Source of the DNA: Phylloscopus collybita
Lineage: Eukaryota > Chordata > Aves > Passeriformes > Phylloscopidae
Assembly (NCBI GenBank): GCA_027886175.1
Contig: JAJNNQ010000004.1
Span: 17,775,501 to 17,839,500 of the forward strand
Length of the DNA: 64,000 nt
Reading direction: 5' to 3'
Shown here: positions 9,987 through 23,303 of the stretch, piece by piece
Position numbering within the stretch: the first letter of the stretch is position 1
Layout of the letters: the number at the start of each line of letters is the position of its first letter
Position numbers and translations under genes: made by a program
The notes under the pieces: model-generated
What the model was told of the DNA's origin: nothing
The model's database searches: none
What the model saw: the letters and a program-made list of their open reading frames with translations, nothing else

Positions 9987-12900
9987 ATAAATAAGGGTTT
10001 TAATTATACAGGTCCTGGCTTTTTCTGTTTGTTTCCTAATTAGAAGAAAATGGCAAGTCTCCCAATCTAAGCTCTTTCCCTCTGAAGAATTCAACAATAC
10101 ATTTGGACAGGCACATATATTTATTTGGAGACTGCACAATGAATAAAATCCCACTTGCACTTAACAGAGCAAAGTTTGCCAGGATTCAGTATGTGAGCCA
10201 AGGCTCTACACTCTGCTAATGGCAAAACTAGCTCTCCCTGCAGTCCAGCAGTGGATTATGTGCATTCCTGTACGTGCCTGGAAACACCCACAACACCTGT
10301 TGTTTATTATAAATGGCTGCATTGAAAATAGACACGTTTTGACTGTGAAAGAAGGAAAAATAGAAAGAAAAAAAAAGGAAGAAGAAAAAAGAAAGAGGAA
10401 AAAGGAGAAAAAATTGTGAGTGGGAAAACAAGGACAAGGTTGGTAACTGAATTCTGAGGTGTTTCTGCTGAAAGGACTCAGCTGCAAACTGCAGCATCCA
10501 AGAGCTAAACCCCTCAGAACACACACACACACACAAAAAAAAATCTGTGAAGACATTTAAAGATTATTGTTCAGGCAGGTTATCTAGCAAAATGAGGTGA
10601 GGAAACTGAAGGAACCCAGGAGCAAAGCCAAGAAATCTCAATTCTAGTGTCCAGGCAAATGACCAGAATTCTGTACTCAGTTAAATCCGGACTAGCACAC
10701 GCTGTGCAGAGAAAATCCTCTCTGTGTGTTTAACCAGTGTAAAACTCAAGTCAGGACTCTTTCCTCCAAGCTGCATGGAATTGCTTTTCAGGTTCTACTT
10801 GCATGAGAAATACTGAAGCACTACCAAAAAACAAGGATATGGATGCGAGCACCCTAAATGACTTTTTACTTGGAAAGATAAAAAAACAACCCAAACACAG
10901 AACACTGAAAATCTCCTTAATCACAATGAGATCTGACTCCTATGGCCTCTTCCTACTGCCATTTGTTTAGGCTGAGTCATTTTCCTGAATGATTCCCCTT
11001 ACTCTACCCTCTCCCCATCCCCAAGCTTTTTCTTGAGAAAAATCTTTCTGCAACTGACACAAGGAACTGCATCATTTTTGCTTTGTCCACAGCTTTTGAG
11101 GTGATGATGGGAACTATGCTAGCATGAATTTTGAGTTCATTCATTCCTACTGGCAGGACACTGGTCAGGTCTCAGGAGCTGACCTGGCTCACTCCTTGTG
11201 GTGAAATAAGTCAGTGGGCACCTCTTTCACTGAGTCTGTTTGCAGAAGAGCAATAAAATTACACTGCAGATCAGGCAGTGGTTATTTCCTTTTCCTTGAA
11301 AGCAGCCAGACCAGTCCACAGCTCCTCTGCACAGAGTGAGCCCCTCACACCAAAAATTCTGCTGTCCCAGGATCTTTGTTATCCAGGTATTGTTGTCATC
11401 CTCTTTGAACTGTGAGAAATGAAACCCTGGACAGAAAAGACATTCATAGGAGATCTGCACGGATCCAGACATTAAAATGAGATCTCCAAAGCTTCCCAAA
11501 TATGCAATCTGTAAGGTTTTCTCCTCCCTCTCTTGGCAAAGGTCCTCAGTAAAAGGAACCTTCCTGGTTTTATTCAAAGTGACATACTTAACTTATTTAA
11601 AAGGTCCTGTCCATTTGTACTCAGCCTGGGACAGTGCCTGACAATTTTGATCCTCTGCACATCAACCCAGGCTTCAGTCTTTTCTTTTTCCAGCCAGCTT
11701 TTCTAACATTCTTCCAAATTTAACCATATTTCCCCCACTCCTTGCACCCTACTACCAACCACACTAGAATGTTCACCCCTCCATACATTTTTAGTTTTTT
11801 CTGTCTCCTGCAGCACCCTCTGTGTATTCTCCCAATGCTAAAATTGCCTTTGCACCTCTCTAACCCATCACAAAAGGAGGCAAACCCATTTTATTTGTAT
11901 TTTTTATAACTTGGCTTTGACTCTGGCTTCCACCCACATCAGCTGAAAGGCAGAGCTGCTCAGAGCTGTCAGCAGAACAAAGTCAAGCTGAGCTGTGCCA
12001 TGATTTATGCAGGTAGGGCCAGAGCTGTCAGTTCCACTGGCCTGACAGTGGGGAGGAACTCTCACTGCTCAAAATCCAGATTCACCACATGACAAATCCA
12101 ACTCCAGTCCCAAAATGACAGAATGCAATATGCAATTCAAAAAAACACATTTTCAGTCGCACAACAGCAGGATAAATCAATTGGGAGACAATCTATATTA
12201 ATATTGGAAGCCTGAAAGCAGACTGTTTATTTCTCCCATTTAGATTCATAAGGGAGGCTAAAATATTTTGCTTAAACAGAGACACAATAAAGAAAAAAAT
12301 GCAGTTTGATTTATGATTTAAAGAGAGACCACATGTACTCTAATATTACTATTTATTAGAATTTCCCACAACTGTGACAGAATCTAATACCTTCAAAACA
12401 CCAAAATGCAGCTTGACAAAGCTCCCTCCATTTCGTCCCAGGCAGGATTTATGTGGCTGGAGTAGTACTTAGGTTATGAGACAATTGTTTTGCCAGCAAT
12501 TCCCCAGCACTACCTCAGTCATCTGATGAAAATCAGTATTTAAATCAGTATTCTGGTGGTCCATACTCCAGCTCCTGTAATTGCTGATCAATCACCTCAT
12601 TCAGGGAGGGAAACTGAGAGTCCTGCTCAGCTGCCAAGGTGAGATACACCAAATGTAGAGTTTGAATCCTCATCTTGCTTGGGGACTCCAAATCTTGCTG
12701 CCGTAGCTTCTTGCTGACACCACCAGAACTATCTTAGGAGATACTTAACTTTTAGCTTTAGTGGGTATAATTCCCATATGATGCAGGTTATAATGCTTAG
12801 AAATATTATTTTTGGCACCCTCTTAAGTTTACAAGCAAGATATCTATAGCAGCTGCTTGAAGAACTGCCCAAATCAGCTTAATATAAACTGACCTTAATA

Positions 12901-15099
12901 CAAGGGGAAGGCTGGGTATTAATCTGCTTGAAGAAATACAGGGAAGGTTCTTTAGCATAGTAAGTTTCCTTAATGTGATCTGCAGCTTCCTTTTCTCAGT
13001 TCACAAGGAAAATAAGTCATGCCCACAAGAATCACAGACAACTGAGAAGAAGACTAGAATGGCTGGTTTCCAGTTTCCTGAATGAAGGGGAACAAAAATT
13101 TCAGCATCATCTCTGCTCTTCCCCACCAAGGGATCATGTCCATGGCTGCTCTCTGTTCCACTTGTTCCACTCCTGCCCTGAGCTAGAACACACAAGCCCT
13201 GCTAACAGACTCTAACTCTAAAATGGGGATTCACTGTGCAAAAAAAAGGGCATTTAATTGCTTCCTTTCTTGGAGTTGCCTCTTCTGGGACGGATACAAT
13301 CTGACAGGAGCATTGTGAGCCAGGACATCAACCAGAAAATGCACAAAGACAGCTTCTCTGCAAAGGCAACCACATCTTTTTTCAGAGCACAAGAAGGGAA
13401 TCGTCAGTCAACCTGATGTATGTGTTATTTATTCCTCCTGTCCTGGCAAAGATCAAATGTACAGCAGACAGCAATACTGCGGGTATCATTACGCACACAG
13501 ATTTAAGCACCTGTAAATGTGGACAATAGTCTGATATCCTGCCCAAGTAACAAACACAGTATGCAGTGGACTTGTTTTCTATTTTTTAAATTAGTGATGT
13601 GGAAATTATAAATAAAAACCAAGAAAGAAGTGCTTTTCTGCAAATAGTAAATATGCACCCCTTACAATGTTTGCTGAAGATTCTGCTTTCATATGAGTAA
13701 TTCACTTTTAATCCATTTACTCCACCTTCTGAGTAACACCAGACCTAAAGGAAGGCTCTCGATCACTAGCATACAGAAAAAAACATTAAATTGGCTTGAG
13801 ACATTCAGGGTTTTCTCTCATTTTATCCCTAATTTCCCTTTTTTTAGGGATTTCTGACCTATATTGGTGTCAGTGAAGTACCAGTCCTTGCCATTCCAAA
13901 CTGTTTTGCTAACCAAACTGAAAAGAAAATTCCAAAGCAAATAAGTAACGATCTCTGAGACAGAGTGACAGGATTTTATTTTCCCTTAGTAGAAGACAAA
14001 GTGGGTAACAGTTGCTTGGGGGTTTTTTATGAACATGTTCAGTGACATGTTTATGAAAATTAGATATTAAAAGCTCAGCATCTAATTCCTCATCTTAAAT
14101 AAATTCTTATATTTCTCAAGGAGAGTCATGGAATGTTCTGCTTCCTTGGAAAACAGCCCACTACTCAAGTCAGCTTTTTTTTTTTAGGAATATGGATAAA
14201 TTATATTGGATAATTTTTAAGGATGTGACTACAGGATGCTTCCTCCTTTTCCATAGCTCCAAACAGCTATAGCAGCCGTTCAGAGTTTCAGATGAAGCTG
14301 AAGGAGTTTTGTGCAAACTGATACCTCATTATACATACACCTGAACTCTTGAAACAAGGCCAACTCTTCTATTTATTTACTTCTTCTCTGAAAAGAGCAC
14401 CAGGCCATGAATCTGCAAGCAAATGGTCAATTATTATTTCTCACCTAATGTAGAAAGTCCTCAGCATTTCATTTTATTGCAAATTATAATGATAAGGACA
14501 GGGCAAGTGCCTACAATCATTACTCAGCCTGATCAAAGATATCAAACCTGGGTACAGGTGAATGACAACCCTCTCCATTTCTTCCTTGGAACCCATTAAC
14601 CTCTTCCTATTGAGAGCACCAACAGATTTTTTTTTTTTTCAATCTAGATCCAAGGTTCTTTTATTATCAGTTAGTCTATCACGTGCTGCTCTAAAAATGT
14701 ACTATCAACACAGCCTGTAGCTAGAGAGCTCACAAATTAAACAGCAATCTTGTGTAGTGGGGATACCATGGAATACAAGGAGGTCATCAGTGATGGAAAT
14801 ATAATTCAACAAGATACCTGTCCATTGTAATTGCTAAAGGCTTAAAAGCCACACTCGGCAGGAACAAAAAAACCCTTCAACTCCTATTGATAACCAAAAG
14901 CAGTACATTACTACCCTTGTAACACCTCAGGAACATCTTCCTCCACCAGAAATCCATTTGAACTGAAGAGAAGAGAGCAGCATGGAGTGCAGGTAGTGAA
15001 AGTAAGGCCAGAGAAGAAAAATTGGAAACAAGTACTGAACTGGGAGAAAAGTACTGCCCATGTCTGCTGATGTTCTGTGTCTCTGGAGACAGACTATTT
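9986..15099. other. Unique AT-rich region without recognised genes
   Basis: Five kilobases without an identifiable exon, RNA gene or mobile element. A purine-only stretch (GA-rich) lies at about 10349-10412, and there is a short CA repeat near 10520. The 116-codon minus-strand frame at 11227-11577 is open, but it has no recognisable domain and no splice context that would make it an exon. Confidence 0.5.
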
Positions 15100-15372
15100 A
15101 CAGAAGGATTTACAAGAACATGGAGGGACAGGACACAGGAAATGGTTTCCCACTGCCAGAGGGCAGGAATTGTTCTCTGGGAGGGTGGGCAGGCCCTGGC
15201 ACAGGGTGCCCAGAGCAGCTGTGGCTGCCCCTGGATCCCTGGCAGTGCCCCAGGCCAGGCTGGACACTGGGGCTGGGAGCAGCCTGGGACAGTGGGAGGT
15301 GTCCCTGCCATGGCAGGGGTCTGGAACAAGGTGGTCTTTTAAGGTCCTTTCCAACCCAAGATGTAATTTCAG
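15100..15372 (+). mobile_element. CR1 LINE, 5'-truncated 3' end
   Basis: The segment carries the ordered phrases of an avian CR1 3' region: GGACAGGACACAGGAAATGG, then CTGCCAGAGGGCAGG, CTGGATCCCTGGCAGTG, CCATGGCAGGGGTCTGGAAC, and the terminal AAGGTCCTTTCCAACCCAAG. Orientation is plus. It is 5'-truncated, as most CR1 copies are, and the usual tandem octamer tail (ATTCTATG-like) is missing or decayed. The 150-codon open frames on both strands across it are not reverse transcriptase and should not be called genes. Confidence 0.85.
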
Positions 15373-15831
15373 GTATTGAAATTAGTGATGCCTTAAATTT
15401 ACTTTCCTACATAATTGATTATGAATATTTAGCATCTCTGTATTGCTCCCTTTCCTTCACTCTTCACACAATACACACATTTTCACTTTCCCCTCCGTCA
15501 CTCTAAAACTAAAGGGAGAAGAGCCTACCCAGAAGTATGCAAATAACAGCACAGCTGTGCTTATTTATTAATAAAAATTAAGGGATGGCAATGTGATACA
15601 GCGAACACGATGTTTTAATAGAGGAGCCTTAGGCAGCAGCAGTACATGAGCAGAGTACCCTTCTTTTAGTCAAGCAATTTATAATAGATTGCACAGCCCC
15701 TATGGGAGCTCAGAGCAGCTCTTTGCAGTCAGTTCAGGGGAAGGAAATACAAATGCTTTTTGCAGATGTCTGTAACAGTCCTGCGAGTCCTAGACTGCTG
15801 AGTTCTCTGTTTATCCCTCTGAAACAAGACT
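15373..15831. other. No recognisable feature
   Basis: AT-rich sequence between the CR1 fragment and the A/C tract. Nothing nameable was seen. Confidence 0.45.
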
Positions 15832-16107
15832 TTTTTTTTTTAAAAAAAAAACAACAACCAAACCAAACAAACAATAACAGAAACCCCCCAAATCATAAAA
15901 CAACAACAAAACAAAACAAAAAACACCCCAAAAACCAAACAAAAACAAAACCCCTACAAAATTAAAACAAACAAACAAACAAAAAACAAACCCACAAAAA
16001 AAACCCAAACCCCATACAAAAAACCAAACCAAACCAACAACAACAGCAAAACCAAAACCAACCAAACAAACTAACAAGAAAAAAACCCCAAAAACCCACA
16101 AAAAACC
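15832..16107. repeat. A/C-rich low-complexity tract
   Basis: About 275 bases almost wholly A and C on the plus strand, with irregular CAAAA, AACC and AACAA units. It opens with a T run joined directly to an A run (about 15831-15851), which is self-complementary. It abuts a perfect inverted repeat on its right side. Open frames across it are compositional. Confidence 0.85.
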
Positions 16108-16152
16108 AACCCAACCAGGACAGCAGATGGAAACTGCTGTCCTGGTTGGGTT
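16108..16152. repeat. Perfect 19-bp inverted repeat, 7-base loop
   Basis: The left arm AACCCAACCAGGACAGCAG (16108-16126) and its exact reverse complement (16134-16152) are separated by ATGGAAA. The arms contain CCAGGACA and TGTCCTGG, the terminal octamers of one class of songbird LTR, so this may be two LTR termini facing each other. It may also be an unrelated fold-back at the edge of the A/C tract. Confidence 0.9.
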
Positions 16153-19100
16153 TATTATTGGTGGCATTATTCCCTGACTCTCCTCCTCACCCTGCTATTT
16201 TCCTGGCTGGCACTCAAGACCCCAAAGGCTCAAGGCAGAGAATTCTGCTGTCCAACCTCTCCTGTTCCCCTGTACCAGGAAATGCAGGTGAGCATCACCC
16301 AGGCTGCTTGGGCTCATGGACTGTTCTGTTTCCTCTGGATTTTCCTTTATACTTCTTCAGTGCGTGAGCAGGGGAAACAGCACGCAAGGAATAATTGAAA
16401 CTTAAGAGTTTTGCGTTAAAATTGAGGGTGAGGGACTGAGCACTGCATTCACAAAGAGTGAGAAATCTGTTCTTACCTCCCACAGACTCATTTTGTCCAA
16501 ACAGTAAGAGCTCACCTCAGAGTTACACTGATTTTCTGCCCCTCACTGTGTCCTGCTGCAAATACCACAAGAGGACCCTGTTGTGGAGCACACAACTTTT
16601 CTCAACTGAGTTTTTCCCTGTCACTGCAGGCTGGCAATGAGCACTGCCCTGTTTTATTTACACACAGAGGTGCAGTCTCACGGCCCCCGGGCACAGATTG
16701 GCTGCTGCAATAAGATTATTTGGAATTATGAGTGGCTACCTCCATTTATTTTAGAGGATTTAAGTCATGCCAGAGTGTTCTGATGGACAAAGCACTGGGA
16801 AGTTACAAGCTTGCATTTCAAAGGGGTCCTTGCTTAAAATCCTGTCTTTACAGATTGATGACAGCTTAAATATTTCATTTTGCACTACTCAAAAAAAACC
16901 CCTCTGTTGCTAATAGCAATATAATCACTAAAGCAGCTACCAGCCACTGAATGTATGAAAAACATACATGATAGCACATAAGTAAAAGTTAAAGAACTGA
17001 ATTCCTCAGAAATTATACGGTCCCAAATGAAAAAAAATAGTATTTCATAAATTTCATTTTCACGGTAACTGATTTTATAACCTAAATTATTTTTAAACAA
17101 CAAAGCTGGAGAAAAGAATGAAATAAAAATCAAGGCTTAATTTGATCATTTCTCCAAATTTCATTTGATTTTGAGCGTGCTAAAAAGGAAAGAACAAAGA
17201 TGCAAACCCTGATACTATTTCTTTGTGAAACACACACAAAAAAATTTTGTATTAATAATTTAACTAAAATGCTGTTCATCTACTCTAAAGCAAGAAACAT
17301 CATGATGCCCTTTTTTAATGGTATTCTTGGCAATTAAAATGACTCTTCCCCAAAGCCTGAACGATTTCTTTGTTTCTCCTGTGCAAGTGAAATTCCCACA
17401 AGGAAAAGAGTTACCACCAAAATTCAAGATGATCTGTCTCATATTCCAGAGACACTGATAAATTTTTTTCATTAAAAAGAATTCAAGACTTTGTGCATCC
17501 AGTGCAAACAGAAGCTGTATTTCACATATCAGTTTTTGATTGTAATTTATGCACAGACATTGCTTATTACAACAAATAGAAAGGAATGACAAAGCCTTGC
17601 AGCGTGGAAACCTGCTCCATTTAAATTACTGCGACCCACGTGCTCAGGCCTTTAGCAACCCCAGCATGACTTTGGTCCTTTGGTCTGTTTGGGAATACAA
17701 AAGTTGTTTGTGTCTTTGCTTTTATAAAGTTCTTCTTTGTAAATACAAGGTCAAATAGGAGCAGAGAGCTTCAAATTCAAATAATGTACATGGAAACAGC
17801 AATATATGCCAGGGTACCTCAGCCATGGCAAGATAAAGAAACCCCCACACCTTTGTGATTGAACCAGAATGCCAAGGTTTTTGTGCCCTGACAGATAAAA
17901 TTCCAGACTTCTTGAAGAAAAAGAAAATTACTACAGAGATAATAACCAAGATAATTGAGCTTTAAGATATCTCAGTCTGTGTAATCTGCTGTCAGTCTTA
18001 CTCAGGTGTGATGGCAGCACCTCCTTGTCTCTAAATGACAGCCTCAGGTTTGCCACCCCTGGCTCTGCTGCCTCCTTGTTTCACCAGCTGAGCTCCTGAT
18101 GTTTTAGTGGCCCTGTTTGCACCACAAACAGTGAGAGCATCCTCAGGGTCACCAGAGACAGGGACTGGAAAACCAGACTGACTCAAACTGACTCAAAAGC
18201 ACTTCTAAACCATCCCCAGGGCCCAGCTGGACCGAGAGAAACTTCCTCTCTTCAGCCCCACACCAAACCCACGCTTGCTGTCACCCCTGAGCCACTCACC
18301 AAGAAATAAATGAGTATTTGTGCATGAATTCTTTGCAGGAGCAGCATCTTTGAGTCAGTGGTTCCAGAGCCACTTTCAGTTCACAAACTTCTGTAAAAAA
18401 CTCTCCAAAGAACCTCCATCAGCTGAAGACTTAAGACTCTGTGAATGTCCGTGACCAGGAAGTCAACAGGTATATAAAGAAACTGCACAGATTTACCTCC
18501 ACCCTAAAGCTCCTAATTATTGTAAAAAAGGAAATTTGTGTGCAGCGTTTCTTTTTAAAGGTCCTGAAGGTGTTCAGCATCTTAAAATTCACTGCCAGAT
18601 TGTTCTAATGACAGCAGGTCTCTGCCTTCATTAAAGCACACTAGGATTGCAGCAGGGCAAAGAAAAGTAAGGAGTTAACACACTAAAAAAATCAACATTC
18701 AGAAAGGATGAGAAATTCTGAACTGCTGTGATAATTTAATGAGCTCACCAAAGCATATATAGCATGTACAAAACCACAGATTTAAGTTTGTCCTCTTGGA
18801 TATTCTCTTCTCCCACTACCTGATGTTACACTAGTATGCCCCCCCACCAAATTTACTGTTTCTAATGGAAACAGATTTCACTTTATGAATATATTGCCTG
18901 AATCAGAAAAGTGTAAAACATCAAAGACCTATCATGTCACTAACCTGTCTGTCAAGAGAGGATGCAGGAATTCTTATTAGAGTGCATTGGCCTGTTTAGC
19001 TCAGTTATAATGAGATGAGGCTTTCATCATTTCCCTTTTGGAATCAGTTTCATTATTTGCTGAAATTCACTCTTAAGATATTTTTGATCCTAAAATACAA

Positions 19101-22100
19101 CATTAGGTCATCCTTTATTTAATTTTTTTTTCAATTTTCTTTCCTCCTTGCTGTTTTCAGGATTTACATTTCATTTTGCTGCAAACAGCCCCTGTCCTTC
19201 CCTGGTGTTTGCACCACTCAATCACTTGGATCTGGTTTTCCACTGGACTTGGAGCAGACACCTCAACTACCATAAGTACCTCTGGAAAAGTTCAGACTCC
19301 AGTTGTTAAGTGTCTATCTCACCTGGATATATCTCCCTTTTGCACTTTTTTATCATGCTACCAGTCAGGAAATCAGATTAATGCAGTCATTTGGTAAAGT
19401 ATGGCAATATTAAGACTAATATTGCAGCATTTACCTTGAAGAGAGTTTTGATAATGAAAACTTGCCTATTATGATCTGCCATTTCCTAGCACTTCCTACT
19501 GCAAGATCTGCTGCTCTGAACAGCAGCAATTAAAGGCTGCAATCTTCAGCATAAAAATTTCATCTGAAGAGCAGCACATCCACTGGTTACTAAGCTCTGC
19601 AGCAGCCTCACATCTGGGCTGTTAAAATATATACATCCATGAAAGGATTCACTTTTACATGAATTATCTAGGAAAAGACTTTGCCAGTCTTATGAGACCT
19701 TGACATAACCTGTCTGTCTCTTTTTGCAGGGCTGACTTCAAACCCTGACTAATATAAAGAACTATTAATTTTATCAGGGACATTTAACAGTGCTTGCATA
19801 GGAACCTTGATTTTTTTTTTTAAGTCATCATCTGCATGTCATCAAAAAAAAAAAACAAAAAAAAAAACCCACCCTAAAACAAGTGTTTTTCATCAAAAGA
19901 AAAGATTTTTTCAGAGAAAAAGGTTTTTATTTCTGTATATAGCAAAATCCAGCTGTGGGGAGACCTTGGTTCTCCCACATCCCAAAGAACCTGGAACATT
20001 CCCAGTTAAATATTTCTGCCCTTCACATGGATAACTTATTGTACACTCCTAGGAGTATTGAGCTGCCCTTTTTTTGGAACTTTGAAAGCATCTCTCACGC
20101 TTTGGCAAGTATTACAATAAATTATAAGTGGCCTGAGAATTTTTAAATATACATTTTTTGGCTGTCTCCATCCACATTAAGTAACTGCAGTCTATCATGT
20201 CCATTTCATAGCATCTGAGCACCGTGGACAAGTGAATAATTAGCTTTAGCAAGAATAGCCAGATTTATGTGAGGAAAAATTTAACTCCTAGAAAGCTCAG
20301 CAACTCGAGATGGATTTCTCTCTTCATGCAACACTAATCTCAGTTCATATTTCCCTTGTACTTAAGACAAATTGGTGAAAATGGACATGATTTAATTAAA
20401 ATCTGAAGCCTTCACAGTGCTTGTCTCCTAAATGAAACTTGTAATGAAAATGAAAAAGACTATTTCTAAAAATTGCAAGCATCAAATTTTTTTATTTCTT
20501 TTTTTTTTTTTTAAACATTAATAAATAACTTAGGAATAGAGTCTTCTGGGTGGCAATGGAGGTATATAAGAATCAAAACTTTCAGACTTCTCACCAAGAC
20601 AGGAGAGATTTGAGCAGAGTATTGCTCCATTCCTCCCCCAAAGCCACCCCATGGAAAAGCACCAGATGAAGTCTGGTCACAGTCATTCCAGGACTCCTAA
20701 AGTATCTGCCCAAAAAAAGGGAAAAAGGAACAGGCCTGCATGGGGTGTGCTGTTTCCAGCATTTTAATGGAACATCATCCCATCAAGGGGACTTGTCCCT
20801 GTGAAAATTCAGAAGGTTGGAATGCTTATTTTCCAGTCTGTTTCCTTCCCTGAGGGATACTCAACAAAAATCAGATGGCTGAAGATACTTTTTTCCCCAT
20901 GTTGACCATTGGTGCATTTCAGATGTGAGTTTAAATTTCTTTTAACACACAAATACAAGCAGGAGAATTCTGGCTTGCTGTTTTCTTGTAATGCTCTTAC
21001 AGACATAAAATCAAGTACCTCAGGGTAAGGCTTTTGAGCAGCATATTTTTTAATTTTCTCCTTTGGTGTGGATTCACTCTTTGGCTTTGTAAAACATCAG
21101 CTAAAAAGTGCCCTCCCTGGACTTCTGCAGAATGCAGCACCGCGCACATTTACCCAGAGAGCAGCTGAGAGGAAAACACTTCCCTTTGCCAACACCAGCA
21201 CTCCCAGATTTACAGCCAGGTCCAAACCATACCTCCTACAGGGAAATATGTTTACTTAAAGCACCCATGTTAAAGCATAAACCTGAACTAAGGAGAAAAA
21301 GAGCCCCCAGCATCGCAAGTTTTTTATCATAAACTGCCATCTGCAATAAGAATGCTCCACAAAATCTCCTTTTATTAAAAGTCTCCCAGCATTTGCAACT
21401 TCCATCTGAAATCTGCCCCTTATGTGGAATTTCTTTCTCTTCTTACTTGTCAAAGCAGTGAGAGCCTCAAAGTTCAAAACAGACAGGAAGTCTTGTTCAA
21501 AATATCTGAACTATGTGATTCTTCACACACCTTTACATTAAATACTTCTATTTATTACATTAAATACTTCTACACACAGCTGTGTAGCTGCTGAAAAGCT
21601 TGTATGGGCTCAACTGCCTTTTTCCCTCTACATATTTTCCACTGAGTGCTATTAAATACAAATGCAAAACCTCAAACTCAGTAAATCCTGAAGCCTAAAG
21701 TTTCTGAAATTAAAAAGAATCATGGAGAAATATTGCTGCAGTCCATTTCATCCTTCCATTCCTCTTTGGCATCCACAGCATGCTGCAACAGACACAGGTT
21801 TGGTCTGATCCAATAAATACACACAGTCTTATGTTATTTTAAGTTTTGTTTCCAGAGGAAATGCCAATTAAGCAATGACATTCTCCATCTGCCTGCCTGC
21901 CAGTACTTCATGTCCCAATACAATTTTGGAATCAGTAAATTAATTTTGACAAAGTTTTCAGAGATTATTTAATTCCAGCAGGCTCTGTGAGGTTTGGCTG
22001 CTGGGTAAAGTGAGTCCCAAGTCCATTGGAACAGTAAAAACACACACTGTGTGTTTTAGAAACACACACAGGCTGCCCACCCTGCATGATTTCTTCTTTA

Positions 22101-22773
22101 AGATATCTATATCCACTTCTAGCAGCCCAGCTAAAGAGCTGCTTCAGAGTTCCTAAGGCATTTGTTATTTTAAAATCAAGAAAACAAAGTTATTTGCCTT
22201 TTATTTTCCTTTTTTTTCCCCAGCTAGTGGCCTTACAAAACAGAAATGAAACAAAAATCATTACAACAGAAAGTGACACTTTCAACAGCATCTTGATTCA
22301 AAGTGTGTGAAAGATCCCACAGCTTAAATCTGAATCACCATTAATAATAAAGCAAAAGTATTTTATCTAAAAGAAAACAAAAATCTTCTCCCTGCTTTTT
22401 GGTACTGATGTGTATAATAAAGGAGAAAGCCAAAGGAGTAAACTGTTCTTTATTTAATGATGATGCTGTACTTTATATGCACAAGCAGACTTCTGGTTTT
22501 TTCAACCTTCCAATAACAAACAGAGAAAACATGTATTATTGATTAGTTGTCTTCTTTTGAATTAAAAATAAGTGTTGAAATTGTCCACACAGTTACTGTG
22601 AATTTGAAGCTTTTTCAGGCAATTGCAAATACAAATCTGAATACTTCTGGAAAGAAGCAAGATCCTTATTAGAATTACATTTTCACAGCTTAATGACCAA
22701 AAAAAAAAAAAAAGAAAAGATGGACAGCAAGTGCTTTAGCTTCTGGTGATAAATTGATGGGTTTCACTCGCAG
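16153..22773. other. Unique AT-rich region without recognised genes
   Basis: Over six kilobases in which I find no exon, RNA gene or mobile element I can name. Locally GC-richer stretches (for example 18000-18300) show no consistent open frame with splice sites. Short A or T runs occur near 19811, 19845 and 20500. It may hold conserved non-coding elements that cannot be seen without an alignment. Confidence 0.5.
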
Positions 22774-22904
22774 GTCGCCAAAGAGAAAGAGCGAGAAACA
22801 TGAAACTCATGAACAAAGATTTCAGAGAGCACAGGCACCATCAGCTCCACAGCCTCCCAAAGCAGCAAAATACCCAAGTTGTGCTTCTCAGCAGAAGAAC
22901 CCTC
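22774..22904 (+). other. Coding-like segment before the poly-T tract
   Basis: A CAG acceptor-like site at 22771-22773 is followed by an open frame that begins Arg-Ser-Pro-Lys-Arg-Lys-Ser and reads through a Lys/Arg/Glu-rich then Pro/Ala/Gln-rich stretch to about 22904. Codon choice looks plausible for a disordered protein region. The frame runs into the T tract, and the coding-like segment on the far side is in a different frame. No donor site (GT) with a good context follows. I do not recognise the protein. It could be part of an exon, of a degraded pseudogene, or chance. Confidence 0.25.
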
Positions 22905-22951
22905 TTTTTTTTTTTTTTTTTTTTTTTTTTCTTTTTTTCTTTTTTTTTCAG
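22905..22951. repeat. Poly-T tract ending in CAG
   Basis: A run of 26 T, then C, seven T, C, a T run and CAG (22949-22951). Read on plus it is a very strong polypyrimidine tract plus acceptor for the downstream frame. Read on minus it is a poly-A tail about 11 bases beyond an AATAAA, as expected for a retroposed transcript. The two readings exclude each other. Confidence 0.9.
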
Positions 22952-23085
22952 CTGAGTTTATTCCCTGGCAGGAATTTCCCACTGCCCCATTTGCCAGCCC
23001 CCGGTTCCAGCAGCTCTCGGTGAACAAGTGCCGCTCTGTGCCCGTGCAGCTGATTAAGGACACTCAGCTCAGCCTCTCCAAGTGA
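22952..23085 (+). CDS. Candidate terminal coding exon (unassigned) or retrocopy fragment
   Basis: After the pyrimidine tract and CAG acceptor, a frame continues to a TGA at 23083-23085, encoding about 44 residues that include Phe-Gln-Gln-Leu-Ser-Val-Asn-Lys-Cys-Arg and end Gln-Leu-Ser-Leu-Ser-Lys. GC content is far above the surroundings, and third positions are mostly G or C (CTG, GTG, AAG, CAG, AAC, GCC), the usual codon pattern of vertebrate genes. I cannot name the protein. Against an exon: on the minus strand AATAAA at about 22959-22964 is followed by a poly-A tract, so the whole could be a minus-strand processed copy, and the minus frame is also open. No upstream donor was established. 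Confidence 0.33.
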
Positions 23086-23303
23086 CACCCACCCGTGCTA
23101 AACTGCTTGACCTTAATCCCCACCAAGGGCTCTCCAATCCCAGCTCCTTTGCTAAATGCTCCTGGGCTTGATTAGCACCAAACGTAGCTCTTTCCCACTG
23201 AGTTACAAAACCCTTTTTTTTTTTTTGTGTTTCTCTCCCCTCTTTCCTCTCCTCCCTTTCTCCCACCTCCACCTGCCCCAGCAATGCTCTCTCTGGGGTT
23301 CCC
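23086..23303. other. Pyrimidine-rich flank between exon-like segment and LTR
   Basis: The segment holds a T run of about 13 at 23214-23226 and a C/T-rich stretch up to the LTR. If the preceding segment is a last exon, this would be 3' untranslated sequence, but I see no plus-strand AATAAA before the LTR. Confidence 0.4.

Noticed and set aside
15022..15506. Overlapping frames up to 150 codons near 15.1-15.5 kb
   Set aside because: They lie in the CR1 3' region, which does not encode the reverse transcriptase.
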